Positions 5,351-6,509 of a stretch of DNA of 6,509 nt are shown here, one piece after another. The position numbers were made by a program, and so were the translations under genes. This DNA is from Deltaproteobacteria bacterium (GTDB lineage: Bacteria; Desulfobacterota; DSM-4660; Desulfatiglandales; Desulfatiglandaceae). Each line of letters opens with the position of its first letter. Position 1 is the stretch's first letter. The stretch spans positions 1-6,509 of the forward strand of contig JAFDJF010000373.1 in assembly GCA_019307645.1 (NCBI GenBank), given 5' to 3'. Under the pieces are notes generated by a model that saw only the letters and a program-made list of their open reading frames with translations, was not told where the DNA came from and did not search any database.

Positions 5351-6306
5351 TATGGGTTCCAGAGATATAAAAACTGCACCGGCAAATACTCAAGCATATT
5401 GTTTTCACCAAGACCGAAAATGTTTATTGTAGCCTGGGAATAAATATTGCTCTTGTAGACTGAGGGCCGGTGATAAGTGATCACGCGCGCTTTTTCAATC
5501 CCAGCTGTTTTCTTTGACATGTTAATAACGTCATCAAGGTACCCGATTCCGTCAATCAATTTATGATCCAGTGCCTGCTGGGCCGTGTATATCCTTCCGT
5601 CAGCCAGCGGTTTAATTTCGTCCAGAGAAAGGTTTTTTCTTCCCTGATCAATTGCTGCAAGAAACTGCCCGTACATCGAGTCGATAATCTCCTGCATAAT
5701 TTTTCGTTCTTCTTCGGTTATGCCGCGCCAATATGAAAAAATGTCTTTTTTGTCTCCTGACTTGATGGACTCTTCCTCTACCCCGATCTTTTCCATCAAT
5801 CCTTTGATATTGAACTTCAGCGCAATCACCCCGATGCTGCCTGTTACTGTGGTGGGGTGGGCGATGATTATATCTGCGGCATTGGCAATGTAGTACCCGC
5901 CGGAAGCGGCTATGTCCATGAGGCAGGCGGCAACAAACACATTTTTCTTCTTTTTAAATCGCAGGATCTCCCTGTACATGATATCGCATGCTGTAACCGT
6001 CCCTCCCGGACTGTTGATCTTAAGTATTACGGCCTTAATTCTGTTGTCCGCTGAAGCCTTTTCAAGTTCTTCTTTCAGCCGTGCAACCGGGCTGGCAGGT
6101 TCGTTGTCACGGCCTACCAGAGAGCGGCGTTTTTCAGACGAAATAGCGCCGGATATGTCAATGAGAAGGATCCTGTCCCGTCCTTTTCCTTCCAGTTTTA
6201 TTTCTTCAAGCGGCCGTACGGGGGATGTCAGCGGTATTGATACATATGCACAGCCTTCAGCGAGCAGGAACATAATGCATGTGATGATGAGCAGCGTCCT
6301 TTTCAT
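5350..6306 (-). CDS. sppA: Signal peptide peptidase SppA-type serine protease (S49), possible lipoprotein
   Basis: This 318-residue protein has a single S49 domain, like Bacillus SppA rather than the double-length E. coli enzyme. Family members degrade cleaved signal peptides and other membrane-associated peptides on the outer face of the inner membrane. Motifs are INSPGG (97-102), AASGGYYIANAADIIIAHP (133-151) with nucleophile S135, and IKSGDKKDIFS (181-191) with general base K187. The Ser-Lys distance of 52 residues equals that between S147 and K199 in B. subtilis SppA as I recall it. The N-terminus MKRTLLIITCIMFLLAEGC is a secretion signal ending in a possible lipobox cysteine (C19), although E at -2 is atypical; if C19 is not lipidated, the segment may be an uncleaved anchor. 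The ATG at 6304-6306 has only a weak purine stretch upstream. The FAD oxidoreductase lies 85 bp downstream on the same strand, with no obvious functional link. Confidence 0.9.
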   Translation of the reverse strand: MKRTLLIITCIMFLLAEGCAYVSIPLTSPVRPLEEIKLEGKGRDRILLIDISGAISSEKRRSLVGRDNEPASPVARLKEELEKASADNRIKAVILKINSPGGTVTACDIMYREILRFKKKKNVFVAACLMDIAASGGYYIANAADIIIAHPTTVTGSIGVIALKFNIKGLMEKIGVEEESIKSGDKKDIFSYWRGITEEERKIMQEIIDSMYGQFLAAIDQGRKNLSLDEIKPLADGRIYTAQQALDHKLIDGIGYLDDVINMSKKTAGIEKARVITYHRPSVYKSNIYSQATINIFGLGENNMLEYLPVQFLYLWNP

Positions 6307-6509
6307 TTGGTTGTCCGCATTTTGTCTTTCACAGAGCTCACAGGGGCCACAGAGAATATTTTGTGAGACCTGTGATGATGTTTTTGGAAAAAAATGCCAC
6401 TGTTCTGGCTGTTTAGGCTGAAGGCTAATAGTAAATATAGGATTGAATGTGACACGCAGGGGCGCCTATTGTTTTATTATTGTAACTGCGTTATTCGTGA
6501 AAGAGAGTT
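6307..6509. other. 203-bp region upstream of sppA without a convincing gene
   Basis: All minus-strand frames entering from the right edge stop within about 14 codons, so no upstream gene body reaches far into the window. The region contains CTCTGTG-type short repeats on the minus strand (about 6330-6355), a 7-bp inverted repeat TCACAGG/CCTGTGA (6338-6344 and 6369-6375), and three GGCT units (6407-6426). The sppA promoter should lie here, but none is clear by eye. Confidence 0.5.

Noticed and set aside
6338..6375. 7-bp inverted repeat TCACAGG/CCTGTGA upstream of sppA as an operator
   Set aside because: It is short, with a 24-nt separation, and lies in a stretch of CTCTGTG-like low-complexity repeats where such matches are expected by chance.
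5912..6421. 169-codon plus-strand open frame opposite sppA
   Set aside because: It lies almost wholly antisense to a well-supported S49 peptidase gene with an intact catalytic dyad. Its composition is serine-rich, as expected from an antisense shadow.

Overview
The window looks like chromosomal DNA of a Gram-negative anaerobe, most plausibly a deltaproteobacterium (Desulfobacterota). This is inferred from the mix of protein families, a GC content near the middle of the range by eye, and intergenic DNA crowded with short palindromic and dispersed repeats. Nothing in the window fixes the taxon directly.

Layout, left to right. At the left edge, on the minus strand, is the first 40 codons of an unlisted gene (1-120) that looks like an LpxL/HtrB-type acyltransferase. 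It starts 2 nt after the stop of a PlsC-type 1-acylglycerol-3-phosphate acyltransferase (123-881, TTG start with a good ribosome binding site). A 173-bp gap with a dispersed repeat and a hairpin separates these from a minus-strand radical SAM protein with a SPASM-like cysteine region (1055-2419). A 554-bp gene-free divergent region (2420-2973) follows and is built largely of repeats, including a 61-bp near-perfect palindrome. A plus-strand DPM1-like family 2 glycosyltransferase (2974-3669) converges, across a 110-bp gap holding a 14-bp tandem repeat and its inverted counterpart, on a minus-strand phytoene-desaturase/carotenoid-isomerase-like FAD oxidoreductase (3780-5264). Upstream of that is a minus-strand S49 peptidase, SppA type (5350-6306), with an intact Ser/Lys dyad and a lipoprotein-like N-terminus. 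The last 203 bp hold no convincing gene.

Taken together, the genes point to envelope and lipid work: two acyltransferases, a polyprenyl-sugar-type glycosyltransferase, a polyene-type desaturase/isomerase, an uncharacterised radical SAM enzyme and a membrane peptidase. Only the plsC-like/LpxL-like pair is clearly co-translated. The rest may be independent genes with a shared theme. I see no CRISPR array, transposase, phage gene, toxin-antitoxin pair or RNA gene.

The most distinctive structural finding is a dispersed repeat of about 23-27 bp present three times (902-924, 2577-2603, 5288-5310). Two copies sit directly next to the translation starts of minus-strand genes. I found no compelling evidence for a new multi-gene defence or mobile system.
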